From positions 1 to 64,000 of the forward strand of contig DATNOU010000046.1 in NCBI GenBank assembly GCA_035601195.1: DNA of 64,000 nucleotides, written 5' to 3'. The translations under genes were made by a program, and so were the position numbers. The notes under the pieces were generated by a model. It saw only the letters and a program-made list of their open reading frames with translations. It searched no databases and was not told the DNA's origin. This DNA is from JAIBJP01 sp035601195 (GTDB lineage Bacteria; Actinomycetota; Thermoleophilia; Gaiellales; Gaiellaceae). Positions 1 to 7,389 of this stretch are shown piece after piece (position 1 is the first letter of the stretch; the number at the start of each line of letters is the position of its first letter).

Positions 1-300
1 CGCGACGACGAGCGCGCGCAGCGCCGCCTCCCCGATCGACACGGCGCCCGGGAACGCGGCGCCGTAACGGGTCACGCCGTAGGCAAGCGGCGGCAAGACG
101 AGCGCGCGGACATTCGGATCTTTCTCGAGTCGTGCCGCGGCCCGCCTGCAGATGCCCAGCGAGATGAGCGTGTCCGTCTTGAGCGGGGCGTGCGGCCCGT
201 GCGGCTCCGTCGCGCCGAGCGGGAAAAGGAGCACGGTCGCCCGCTCGTCCTCCCGCAGAGTCTCGACGTCGAGATAGGTGAGGTCTGCGAATTCGGTCAC
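1..300 (-). CDS. creatininase family protein (C-terminus beyond window)
   Basis: Reading leftward from a GTG at 300, the first 100 residues run open to the window edge. Residues 26-43 carry the creatininase-family metal motif, a PLGATEPHG..H...KTD pattern with Glu32, His34 and Asp43 as likely ligands. The family (creatinine amidohydrolase, MftE and relatives) hydrolyses amide or peptide bonds with two divalent metals in the cytoplasm. The GTG overlaps the stop of the upstream FAD/OYE gene (GTGA), so the two are translationally coupled and this is the third gene of the leftward operon. The substrate cannot be told, and it need not be creatinine. Only the N-terminal part is visible. Confidence 0.85.
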   Translation of the reverse strand, partial: MTEFADLTYLDVETLREDERATVLLFPLGATEPHGPHAPLKTDTLISLGICRRAAARLEKDPNVRALVLPPLAYGVTRYGAAFPGAVSIGEAALRALVVA

Positions 301-2357
301 GACGGGACGACAGCGCGCTCGGCGGGTCTCGACGCCTGAGCGAGCTCGCTCTCGAGATCGGATGGAGGAAAGTCGAGGATGCACAGGTCGGCTCGACCGG
401 CGCCGACGATCGTGTTCACGTCATCCAGAGTCGTCAAGTGGCCGCCGACGAGCGTCGGGACTCGCGCCTCCGTGCGGACGCGGTCGCTTAGCGCGGTCAG
501 AAACCCGCGACGGTACTCGGGTCGGTCCTCGGCGATTGTCTGTCCGGCGACCGTGTGCACGAGGTCGCAGCCGTGCTCGACCACCGCGCGGGCGATCGCG
601 ATGCCCTCATCCACCGACACTCCGTCGCGGCCCCAGTCGGTGACGGACAGGCGAACGGCCAGGACGCCGCCCCATACCCGGCGGATGTCGTCCAGGACCT
701 CGAGCGGGAAGCGCAGCCCGTCGTGGCCGTAGGCGTCGGTCCGGCGGTTGCTGAGCGGCGAGAGGAAGCTCGCGAGCAGGTAACCGTGGGCGAAATCGAG
801 CTCGAGGATGTCGACGCCGAGCGCCGCCGCCCGCGCCGCCGCTGCAACGAAATCGGCACGCACAGCAGCCATGCCTTCCTCGTCCAGCTCTCGGGGGACG
901 GAGCTGAACGGGCCGTAGGGAAGAGACGACGCCGACACGAGCTCCCACCCTTCGTGCAGCGGGACGTCCACGCCGACCGACCGAGAGAAGCAGGCCCCTC
1001 GCCGGCCCGCGTGCCCAAGCTGCAGGGCGACGGGACGAGCTGCCGGCGTCCAGGCGTCGATCGTCGGCGTCTCGGGCGTGATCCGACCCTCCTGCGAGAC
1101 GGCGACGAAACCGCTCAGCACGAGCCCGGCTCCGGCGGAGGGTGTGTCCGGTCCAACGACGGCGCGGTTTTCCAGCGTGAGCCCCCGCAGCTCGAGGGGC
1201 GCGAACATGGGCGGCGGCGCCACGACAGCCGCCGTACGTGCGAACCAGCTGTCGAGAGTCCGTGTGAAGGCCGGGTCGCGAACGGTCAGGCTTGCGTGGC
1301 TGATGCGGCCGCTCCGTGTGAGGAGGTTGAAGGCAAATTGAATCGGCTCGAGCTCCCGGTAGCCGGCGACACGCGCGAAGTAGGCCGCGCTTTCGCTCGC
1401 CGCCTGCTGCGTCCGCTCGACGACCGGTTGGCGCTCGAGCTCGTAGTCGACGAGCGCGGCCTCGACGTCCCAGGCTCGGCGCACGAGCGCGTCCCTGAGC
1501 GCGATCGCGTCGTCCATGGCGAGCTTGGTTCCGGAGCCGATCGAAAAATGTGCGGTGTGGGCGGCGTCGCCCAGGAGCACGGTCCGGCCGTGGTGCCAGA
1601 CCTTGTTCGTGACCTTCGGAAAGTCGAGCCAGAGTGAACGGTTCGAGTAGAGCTCGCGGCCCCTCAGGTCGCGCGCGAAGAGCTGCTCGCAGAAGGCCAG
1701 GCTTTCCTCCTCGCTCAGCTCGTGGAGACCGGCGTGGCGCCAGGTCTGCTCCGGGCATTCGACGATGAACGTGCTCGTGTGCTCGTCGAACGGGTAGGCG
1801 TGCACTTGGAAGAGCCCATGCTCGGTCTCGCGGAAGATGAACGTGAACGCATCGAAGACCAGGTCGGTGCCGAACCAGACGTACTTGCAGCCTTCAGGCA
1901 CGACGGACGTGCCGAACTGCGCCTCGTAAGCGCGACGGACGAAGCTGTTCGCGCCGTCCGCTCCGACGACGAGATCGGCGCCCGCGGGAACGGCGTCGAC
2001 CTCGACGCCGAACGCAAGGTCGACGCCGAGCGAGAAGCACCGGCGCTGGAGAATCTCCAGCAGCCGCTTCCGCGCGATGGCCGAGAAGGAGTGGCCGCGC
2101 GACCTGAGGATGCGCCCGCGGTAGTGGATGTCGACCCGGTCCCAGCGGGCGAACGTGTCCGTGATCTCGAGGTACGTCTCGTGGTCTGCGTCGCGAAGGG
2201 CGCCGAGCGTCTCCTCACTGAAGACGACGCCCCACCCGAAAGTGGCATCCGGAGAGTTGCGCTCGACGAGGCGCACGTCGATGGCAGCGTCCGCCTTCTT
2301 GAGGAGGATCGCGAGATAGAGCCCGGCCGGCCCTCCGCCGATGATCGAGACGGTCAT
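297..2357 (-). CDS. bifunctional salicylyl-CoA 5-hydroxylase / old-yellow-enzyme oxidoreductase
   Basis: This 686-aa fusion has an N-terminal FAD aromatic hydroxylase with GGGPAG near residue 6, a VGADG motif and the LLGDAAH FAD-ribityl motif. The C-terminal half is an old yellow enzyme TIM barrel with LQLGHAGRRG and an AHGYLL...FLSPLSNRR.D.YG signature. This architecture and length match salicylyl-CoA 5-hydroxylase and 2-aminobenzoyl-CoA monooxygenase/reductase, which hydroxylate (and reduce) ortho-substituted benzoyl-CoA. The ATG at 2357 overlaps the LLM gene stop (ATGA), and longer upstream starts would run through that gene. A thioesterase and PaaX regulator nearby fit a CoA-bound aromatic route. 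The choice between salicylyl- and anthraniloyl-CoA is not resolved. Confidence 0.88.
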   Translation of the reverse strand: MTVSIIGGGPAGLYLAILLKKADAAIDVRLVERNSPDATFGWGVVFSEETLGALRDADHETYLEITDTFARWDRVDIHYRGRILRSRGHSFSAIARKRLLEILQRRCFSLGVDLAFGVEVDAVPAGADLVVGADGANSFVRRAYEAQFGTSVVPEGCKYVWFGTDLVFDAFTFIFRETEHGLFQVHAYPFDEHTSTFIVECPEQTWRHAGLHELSEEESLAFCEQLFARDLRGRELYSNRSLWLDFPKVTNKVWHHGRTVLLGDAAHTAHFSIGSGTKLAMDDAIALRDALVRRAWDVEAALVDYELERQPVVERTQQAASESAAYFARVAGYRELEPIQFAFNLLTRSGRISHASLTVRDPAFTRTLDSWFARTAAVVAPPPMFAPLELRGLTLENRAVVGPDTPSAGAGLVLSGFVAVSQEGRITPETPTIDAWTPAARPVALQLGHAGRRGACFSRSVGVDVPLHEGWELVSASSLPYGPFSSVPRELDEEGMAAVRADFVAAAARAAALGVDILELDFAHGYLLASFLSPLSNRRTDAYGHDGLRFPLEVLDDIRRVWGGVLAVRLSVTDWGRDGVSVDEGIAIARAVVEHGCDLVHTVAGQTIAEDRPEYRRGFLTALSDRVRTEARVPTLVGGHLTTLDDVNTIVGAGRADLCILDFPPSDLESELAQASRPAERAVVPS

Positions 2358-3184
2358 GCGGCGACGACCTCGGCCAGACGATCGAGTTCTGCGGCGTCCG
2401 CGCTCGTGGGAAAGAGCACGAGCTCGTCGCAGCCCGCCTCCTCGTAGCCTCGGAGGAAGTCCTTGATCGCCCTCGCGCTCGTCAGGTTGGCGGCCACGAC
2501 CCGCTCGGCGAACGGGCCGGTGAAGGCGTAGTAGTCCCGGAGGTAGGCGTTGCCGCGCTCCACGTCTCCGAGGGCGAAATAGCCCTGGCCCCAAAGGCGC
2601 GGCCGGCCGGGACGCCCGAGATCACGCCAAGCCGCATGCGCCCGGGATGCCGCACCGGCGAAGGCTCGCGGCGGCCCGCCACCGTGCGCATAGCCGTCGG
2701 CATAGCGAGCCATCCTGGAAAAGGCCTGACCGCTTGCACCACCGACGAGCAGCTCGATCCCCTCGCGTGCCGGGCCGACCCGGTCTTCGTCGATTCCGCC
2801 ACGCAGGTACGCGAGCTGCTCGGAAAGCCGCCCTCCCCGGTCGCGGTGGTCGATGCCCGCCGCCTCGTAGTCCTCGATGCGGGCGCCGATAGCGAGGCCG
2901 AGCGTGAGCCGCCTGCCCGAGAGCGCGTGGACTGAAGCCGCTTGCTTCGCGAGGAGCGCCGTGGCCCGTAGGGGGCCGATGGCGATCATCGTGGCGAGCC
3001 GAACGCGAGCAGTCACGGCCGCGGCGGCGGCGAGCGCTGCGAACGGGTCGAGGCAGTCGTACACCACGCGGTCGAGCACGGCCAGGCTCGAGAAAGGCCC
3101 GGCATCCGCGCGACGCGCCCACTCGAGCACCATCGCGCCGTCTGTGCCCGGCGTCGTCGTGGGGAGCCCGACGCCGACGTTCAT
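2354..3184 (-). CDS. LLM-class flavin-dependent oxidoreductase
   Basis: This 276-aa protein has the luciferase-like monooxygenase pattern: an N-terminal MNVGVGLPTT strand, then ARVRLATMIAIGPLRATALLAKQ and a LSGRRLTLGLAIG segment. LLM proteins are TIM-barrel enzymes using FMN or F420, and F420 use is frequent in actinobacteria. It is slightly short for the family (usually 290-340 aa). It is the first gene of the leftward operon, and its stop overlaps the ATG of the FAD/OYE hydroxylase, so it probably acts on the same compound. The actual reaction is unknown. Confidence 0.8.
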   Translation of the reverse strand: MNVGVGLPTTTPGTDGAMVLEWARRADAGPFSSLAVLDRVVYDCLDPFAALAAAAAVTARVRLATMIAIGPLRATALLAKQAASVHALSGRRLTLGLAIGARIEDYEAAGIDHRDRGGRLSEQLAYLRGGIDEDRVGPAREGIELLVGGASGQAFSRMARYADGYAHGGGPPRAFAGAASRAHAAWRDLGRPGRPRLWGQGYFALGDVERGNAYLRDYYAFTGPFAERVVAANLTSARAIKDFLRGYEEAGCDELVLFPTSADAAELDRLAEVVAA

Positions 3185-3212
3185 GGGTTCGCCTGGGTCC
3201 GCGTGGCGAAAG

Positions 3213-3243
3213 GTTTACACTTCACCGAGGTGATGTGTCAAAC
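3213..3243. promoter_or_regulatory. imperfect inverted repeat in divergent promoter
   Basis: The 79-bp gap between the leftward LLM gene and the rightward thioesterase contains GTTTACACTTCACC facing GGTGATGTGTCAAAC. The inner TCACC-GA-GGTGA arms (3222-3233) pair perfectly. Its position between two divergent starts makes it a candidate operator for a local regulator, for example the PaaX-type protein two genes away. No experimental consensus is claimed. Confidence 0.4.
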
Positions 3244-3263
3244 AATCTTGACGCTTCGCGACG

Positions 3264-3677
3264 ATGGGTAACTCGGACGCTGCGCCTGCGCATCTGCTCG
3301 AGGTCTCGCCCTTCGACCGCCACTACGGGCTCGAGATCTTAGACTCGAGCGACGAGCTCGTGCGGGGCCGGGTACCGGTGCGCGAGCACCTGACACAACC
3401 GATCGGCGTCGTCCACGGCGGCGTCTACGCCGCGATCGCAGAGGGGCTCGCGTCGCTGGGCACGAACCACGGGGTGGCCGCCGAGGGCAAGCTTGGGCTC
3501 GGGATGTCGAACCAGTCTTCGTTCCTGCGCCCCGTGGGGAACGGGACGATTCACGCTATTGCCCGGCGGCGCCACCGTGGCCGGACCACCTGGGTCTGGG
3601 ACGTCGAGCTGACCAACGACGAGGGTCAGCTGTGCGCGCTCAGCCGCGTCACCGTTGCGGTTCGCGCGGTCCCTTGA
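3264..3677 (+). CDS. PaaI-family hotdog thioesterase
   Basis: This 137-aa protein has the hotdog-fold thioesterase pattern: a central VVHGGVYAAIAEGLASLGTN helix preceded by a strand ending in LTQPIG, then a LGMSNQSSFLRPV strand and a terminal V.LTNDEGQLCALSRVTVAVR strand. PaaI-type enzymes hydrolyse hydroxylated aromatic acyl-CoA esters, releasing the free acid and CoA. With the divergent salicylyl-CoA hydroxylase-like enzyme it could release gentisate or a related hydroxylated acid. It is followed immediately by the PaaX-like regulator. Hotdog thioesterases are promiscuous, so the substrate is inferred. Confidence 0.85.
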   Translation: MGNSDAAPAHLLEVSPFDRHYGLEILDSSDELVRGRVPVREHLTQPIGVVHGGVYAAIAEGLASLGTNHGVAAEGKLGLGMSNQSSFLRPVGNGTIHAIARRRHRGRTTWVWDVELTNDEGQLCALSRVTVAVRAVP

Positions 3678-3691
3678 CCGACGAGCACGCG

Positions 3692-4522
3692 ATGTCCCTC
3701 GAACGCCGGCCGCAGAGCCTCGTGATCACCCTCCTCGGCTCGTATGTCCACCCGGAGGAGCGCACCGTCTGGTCGGGCGGCCTCGTGAAGCTTCTCGCCG
3801 AGCTCGGCTTCTCGGCGGGCGCTGCCCGCGCGGCGTTGGTGCGGCTGACACGACGCGATCTGCTCGAACGCGTACGGGACGGCCGGCTCGTCCATTACCG
3901 GCTAACCGGCCGCGCGGCGGCGCTCCTCGACGAGGGCGATCGGCGAATTTGCTCGCTCGGCCGCGATGAGCGAGCCGCGGAGGCGTGGACGATTCTCTGG
4001 CACGCTGCTCCTGAGGAGCGGCGCCTCGAGCGCGGACGGCTTGCGCGACGCCTGCGCTTCCTCGGTTTTGGGTCCGTGCAGGACGGCGTCTGGGTCTCGC
4101 CCCACGACCACGAGCGCGAGGCGGCCGGGCTGCTCGAGGAGCTGGGCTTGGCGCCCTACGCGGCCGTTCTCGTCGGGCGCCCAGCAAGCGGGAGCGATTT
4201 CGCCGCTTTCGTCGACCGCGCGTGGGACGTCGAGGAGCTGACGAAGCGTTACCGAGCCTTCGTTACCGCTTTCGGACGTTACGCACCCTCCAGGCGCAAC
4301 GGCCTTGACGACCGCAAGGCCTTTCTCGTCAGGACACGTCTCGTGCACGACTTCCGGCAGTTTCCGTTCCTCGACCCGGGACTGCCCGAGGACCTCGTCC
4401 CGACCCACGGTCAGCGAGCGCGGGCAGTCGACCTCTTCCATGAGCTCTACGGGTCGCTCGCCGAGCCGGCCCATCGGCACTTCGACGCGACCATCGTTCC
4501 GCCCCGGCGACCTTCGGCCTAG
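3692..4522 (+). CDS. PaaX-family transcriptional regulator
   Basis: This protein of about 276 aa has an N-terminal winged helix (SLVITLLGSYV... through GFSAGAARAALVRLTRRDLLER) and the conserved PaaX middle region with the GSVQDGVWVSPHD motif. The C-terminal part holds LTKRYRAFV and LVHDFRQFPFLDPGLPEDLVP. PaaX represses phenylacetate catabolic genes and is released by phenylacetyl-CoA. An aryl-CoA effector is therefore likely here. I chose the ATG at 3692. A TTG at 3674 overlapping the thioesterase stop (TTGA) is an equally possible coupled start and would add six residues. Confidence 0.85.
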   Translation: MSLERRPQSLVITLLGSYVHPEERTVWSGGLVKLLAELGFSAGAARAALVRLTRRDLLERVRDGRLVHYRLTGRAAALLDEGDRRICSLGRDERAAEAWTILWHAAPEERRLERGRLARRLRFLGFGSVQDGVWVSPHDHEREAAGLLEELGLAPYAAVLVGRPASGSDFAAFVDRAWDVEELTKRYRAFVTAFGRYAPSRRNGLDDRKAFLVRTRLVHDFRQFPFLDPGLPEDLVPTHGQRARAVDLFHELYGSLAEPAHRHFDATIVPPRRPSA

Positions 4523-4549
4523 ACCAAGAGGGCCAGGTGGTCCACGTGG

Positions 4550-4565
4550 CGAATGTATACATTCG
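4550..4565. promoter_or_regulatory. perfect 16-bp palindrome, probable GntR operator
   Basis: The sequence CGAATGTATACATTCG reads identically on both strands and ends 6 bp before the ATG of the FAA-hydrolase at 4572. A GTATAC core is typical of operators for GntR/FCD regulators such as VanR/FadR relatives. One such regulator is encoded by the second gene of this two-gene operon, so autoregulation is the simplest reading. Confidence 0.55.
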
Positions 4566-4571
4566 AGGACG

Positions 4572-5423
4572 ATGAGGCGCGTACGCATCGAGGTCGAGGG
4601 CCGACCGCTCTGGGGAACTCCCGCAGGCGCAGCGATCGAGCTCGAGGATGGGACGACGGTGTCCGAGGCGGAAGCGCGCTACTTGCCGCCTGTCGAGCCG
4701 CGGACGATCTTCGCGACGCACCTCAGCTACCGGAGCCGGGCGGAGGAATACCGGATGGAGCGGCTTCCATCCGTCCCCTCGTACTTCCTCAAGCCGCTGA
4801 GCTCGCTCTCGGCCCACCGCGTCCCGGTCGCTCGCCCCGCGGGCTGCCGCTTCCTCAACTACGAGGGAGAGATCGCCGTCGTCATCGGGGAGCGCTGTCT
4901 CGGCGCCTCGCTGGAGGATGCCCTTAGTTACGTCCGCGGCTACACGGTCGCCAACGACTGGGGCGTGCACGACTTTCGCCACGCGGATCGCGGCTCGATG
5001 CTCCGCGTCAAAGGGCAGGACGGCTTCTGCCCGCTCGGCCCCGCGCTCGTCGACGCCGACGACGTGGACCCGGACGACCTGACGATCCGCACGTACGTGA
5101 ACGGTGACCTCGTCCAGGAAGGACACACGGGCCGTGATCTCCTCTTCTCGTTCGCGTACCAGATCGCCGATCTCTCCCGGCTGATCACGCTCGAGCCGGA
5201 CGACGTCCTGCTCACCGGCACCCCTGCCAACTCCCGCCCGGTCGAGCCGGGCGACGTCGTCGCCGTCGAGGTGGGCGGGATCGGCCGCCTCGAAAATACC
5301 GTCGTCGAGCTCGAGCGCGAGCTCGAGCCGGTCGGGGAGCAGCCCGTCGTGACCGGAAACACGCTCCACGTGGCTCTGGCAATCCCAGAGGGCGAGGCCG
5401 AGCGCCGCGCAGGCGAGGAATGA
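4572..5423 (+). CDS. fumarylacetoacetate hydrolase family protein
   Basis: This 283-aa protein has the FAH fold signatures: a YFLKPLSSL segment, the NYEGEIAVVIGE metal site, an NDWGVHDFRHAD..SM..VKGQDGFCPLGP block and the LLTGTPANSRPVEPGD motif. It is closest in layout to the HpaG/HpcE type (2-hydroxyhepta-2,4-dienedioate isomerase / decarboxylase) and to fumarylpyruvate hydrolase. Family members cleave or isomerise ring-fission products with Mg2+ or Mn2+. The ATG follows a 16-bp palindrome, and its stop overlaps the GntR gene (ATGA). In this cluster a role downstream of gentisate or homoprotocatechuate cleavage is plausible. Confidence 0.87.
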   Translation: MRRVRIEVEGRPLWGTPAGAAIELEDGTTVSEAEARYLPPVEPRTIFATHLSYRSRAEEYRMERLPSVPSYFLKPLSSLSAHRVPVARPAGCRFLNYEGEIAVVIGERCLGASLEDALSYVRGYTVANDWGVHDFRHADRGSMLRVKGQDGFCPLGPALVDADDVDPDDLTIRTYVNGDLVQEGHTGRDLLFSFAYQIADLSRLITLEPDDVLLTGTPANSRPVEPGDVVAVEVGGIGRLENTVVELERELEPVGEQPVVTGNTLHVALAIPEGEAERRAGEE

Positions 5424-6064
5424 GGACGGAGCCCCAAATCGAGATCCGAAGCGTCGTGGATCAGGTCCACGGCGCGCTCCTGGAGCGGATCGTCGCGGGC
5501 GAGCTTCCGCCGGGCTCGCGCCTCCGCCAGGAAGCTCTGGCCGACGAGCTCGGCGTGTCGCGCACGCCGCTCCGAGAGGCGCTCGTGCGCCTGGCGAGCG
5601 AGGGCCTGGTCGAGTTCACGCCGAACCGGGGCGCGACGGTCGCAGCGCGCGACTTCACCGACATGGAGCAGGCGTGGGGCGCGCGGCTCGTGATCGAGCC
5701 GGGTGCCGCGCGCCTCGCGGCCGAGCGCCGCGATCCCGACGCCGTCGAGCGTCTGCGCGAGTGCGTCCGGCGCCAGCGCGCCGTCGCCGGGGACGTCACG
5801 ACGAGCTTTGCGCTCAACCGTGAGTTCCACCTCACGCTCGTCCATGCCTCGGGCAATGTCCACCTCGGGCAGTTCGCCGAGCTCCTCTGGCTCACGCGCA
5901 TCGGCGTTCCGATCTTCGCGCGGCAGGCTCGCAGCCGGGAGCAGATCCTTCTCTGGGCAAACGAGCACGCCACGATCGTGGAGGCCGTTGCGAGCGGCAA
6001 GGCTGCGCTGGCCGAGCGCCTGACCCGCGACCACATCGCCGCCTACCCGCCGCCTCCCTCGTAG
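5420..6064 (+). CDS. GntR-family transcriptional regulator (FCD domain)
   Basis: This 214-aa protein has an N-terminal GntR winged helix (VHGALLERIVAGELPPGSRL, then LADELGVSRTPLREAL and LASEGLVEF at about residues 14-66). A helical C-terminal FCD domain follows, with the R-LVIEPGAARLAA opening and a FHLTLVHASGN metal/ligand motif. FCD regulators sense carboxylic acids. The ATG overlaps the FAA-hydrolase stop (ATGA), so the pair is one operon. The palindrome at 4550-4565 is the likely binding site. Similar TTGTATnCAA sites at 8624 and 19617 might belong to this or related regulators. Confidence 0.9.
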   Translation: MRTEPQIEIRSVVDQVHGALLERIVAGELPPGSRLRQEALADELGVSRTPLREALVRLASEGLVEFTPNRGATVAARDFTDMEQAWGARLVIEPGAARLAAERRDPDAVERLRECVRRQRAVAGDVTTSFALNREFHLTLVHASGNVHLGQFAELLWLTRIGVPIFARQARSREQILLWANEHATIVEAVASGKAALAERLTRDHIAAYPPPPS

Positions 6065-6431
6065 CTAGAGCGGCACGGAACTTCTTCGCGTCGGTCGGAA
6101 AGGTCATGTGCCGCTCAGCCATCGCGTCGGGGTCAGACCCCACCACGTCCAAAAACAACAAGTGTGGATCCAGTTTGCAGGGGCTTTTCAGCATGCCCGT
6201 CGTGTGCAGACAGGGCTGAAGCGGCCACGGGAGGGGTCAGACCCCGGTGTCTGAAGCGGCCATCGGAGGGGTCAGACCCCGGTGTCTCGAAAGGTCAACC
6301 GTCAGGCCTCCCGGTCGTAGTCGATCGAGTCGTCGGCCGAGATGTTCGCCGTCGCGGGGCGAGAGCTAGCTGAGGGCTTGGCGAAACCTCAGGAGTTAAC
6401 CTGCTTCGCTCTGCAGCCTGTCCGAGAACGT
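6065..6431. repeat. intergenic region with GGGGTCAGACCCC repeats
   Basis: No gene is supportable here. The palindrome-like 13-mer GGGGTCAGACCCC occurs three times, at 6129-6141, 6233-6245 and 6268-6280. The last two lie inside a tandem duplication of a 35-bp unit (6218-6252 and 6253-6287) that differs at only a couple of positions. Each unit can form a short hairpin of GGGGTC with GACCCC. Such hairpin repeats resemble REP-type elements mobilised by Y1 transposases, but no such transposase is in the window. Confidence 0.7.
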
Positions 6432-6863
6432 ATGAGTTTCTTCGTCCTCGTGTTCGACCGCCACACCCGCGAACTTCGCGCGAGCGAGCGATACGAGGAC
6501 ATGGAGAGCGCCGGCGACCGCATGACTGAACTCGACGCGAACCCTTCGACATGCGTCTGAGCAGTCGAGGCCGACGAGGAGCAGAGCTTGCGAGCCCAGT
6601 ACGGCGAGGGGCTGACGGAGATCGCAGAGCGCGCTCTCTACGTGAAGGAAAGCGCTGAGGCCTCTGAGGAGGCGATGAGGGAGGCCGTCGCCACGTTTCC
6701 CCAGCCCGAGCGCAGGGTCATCAGCCTCTCCCTTTGGGGTCGCGACGGCACGCCGTTGACGCGTAAGGAAATCGCGTCTGAGATTGGTTGCAGCGTTCGG
6801 ACCGTGAAGAAACTCAAGAAGCGAGCGTTCACCAAGCTGCTGGACTACCGCCTCCGCCTTTAA
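6432..6863 (+). pseudogene. small two-part gene interrupted by in-frame TGA; C-terminal HTH
   Basis: From the ATG at 6432, 42 codons (MSFFVLVFDRHTRELRASER...) run to a TGA at 6558-6560. The same frame continues without shift to 6863. The downstream part (AVEADEEQSLRAQYGEGL...) looks like the natural continuation of the small-protein fold begun upstream. It ends in a sigma-region-4-like HTH (FPQPERRVISLSL..., then TRKEIASEIGCSVRTVKKLKKRA). Either one gene was broken by a nonsense change, or two separate small ORFs exist, the second starting at TTG 6588. I favour a decayed or recently broken gene because the frame is maintained. A sequencing error is also possible. Confidence 0.5.
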
Positions 6864-6892
6864 GTTGCCGATGGCCAACGTCGGCCATCACT

Positions 6893-7165
6893 TCACCGGA
6901 CGAAGCTGAATCCCCCCGAGTGCTTGCCAGAACCATTGCTAGCGCGTGTCACGATCTCACGCCCCTCGTTCAGCGCCCACTCAAAGATCTCCTCCAGCAT
7001 CCAAACCGGCCCCATGCTCAGACGCTGCCGGGGCTGTGGCATCTGCTCAGCCCTGACCAGCTGCGAGATTTGGGCCGGGGTCAACCCCAAGAGCAAAGAG
7101 ATCTCAGAATCGCCCGCCAACAATGGGAGGTCTTCTGGCGGTTCGGGTCTCGCCAAAACAGACAT
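6893..7165 (-). CDS. small helix-turn-helix protein
   Basis: This 90-aa protein starts at ATG 7165. Residues 12-60 (LPLLAGDSEISLLLGLTPAQISQLVRAEQMPQPRQRL...GPVWMLEEI) resemble the AlpA/excisionase-like winged helix used by small DNA-binding adaptors: a helix choosing the gene, a turn, and a wing containing PQPRQRL. The rest is unstructured. No operon partner is seen. It could be a remnant of an integrated element, which would fit the neighbouring repeats and broken gene, but no integrase is present. Confidence 0.5.
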   Translation of the reverse strand: MSVLARPEPPEDLPLLAGDSEISLLLGLTPAQISQLVRAEQMPQPRQRLSMGPVWMLEEIFEWALNEGREIVTRASNGSGKHSGGFSFVR

Positions 7166-7389
7166 CTACGACTCCTAACGCTTGCGTTCCGCGCGACCAA
7201 TAGGGTCGGCGCGCTACGCCGGCCAAGTGTCGGAGCCGGAGGCGCCCCGCCAAGGGCTGGGGCAAGGGCATTTGCACTCTAACCGAGTCGAGCCGCCGAG
7301 GCATCGGGATTCGATACGAGGGCTCCCTGCCTCCTCGTCTCGGAACGACCATCGCGTCCCGACGACGAGCGACGTTCCACCAAGCTCTC
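7166..7389. other. intergenic, nothing recognised
   Basis: These 224 bp lie between the 5' end of the small HTH gene and the 3' end of the FAA-hydrolase. I found no convincing ORF, hairpin terminator or RNA gene. Confidence 0.5.

Noticed and set aside
6129..6287. CRISPR array
   Set aside because: Only two full units without spacers are present, and no cas gene is in the window.
6558..6560. Selenocysteine at the in-frame TGA
   Set aside because: No conserved Cys/Sec position is known at this site, and I see no convincing SECIS hairpin just downstream; nonsense mutation is simpler.
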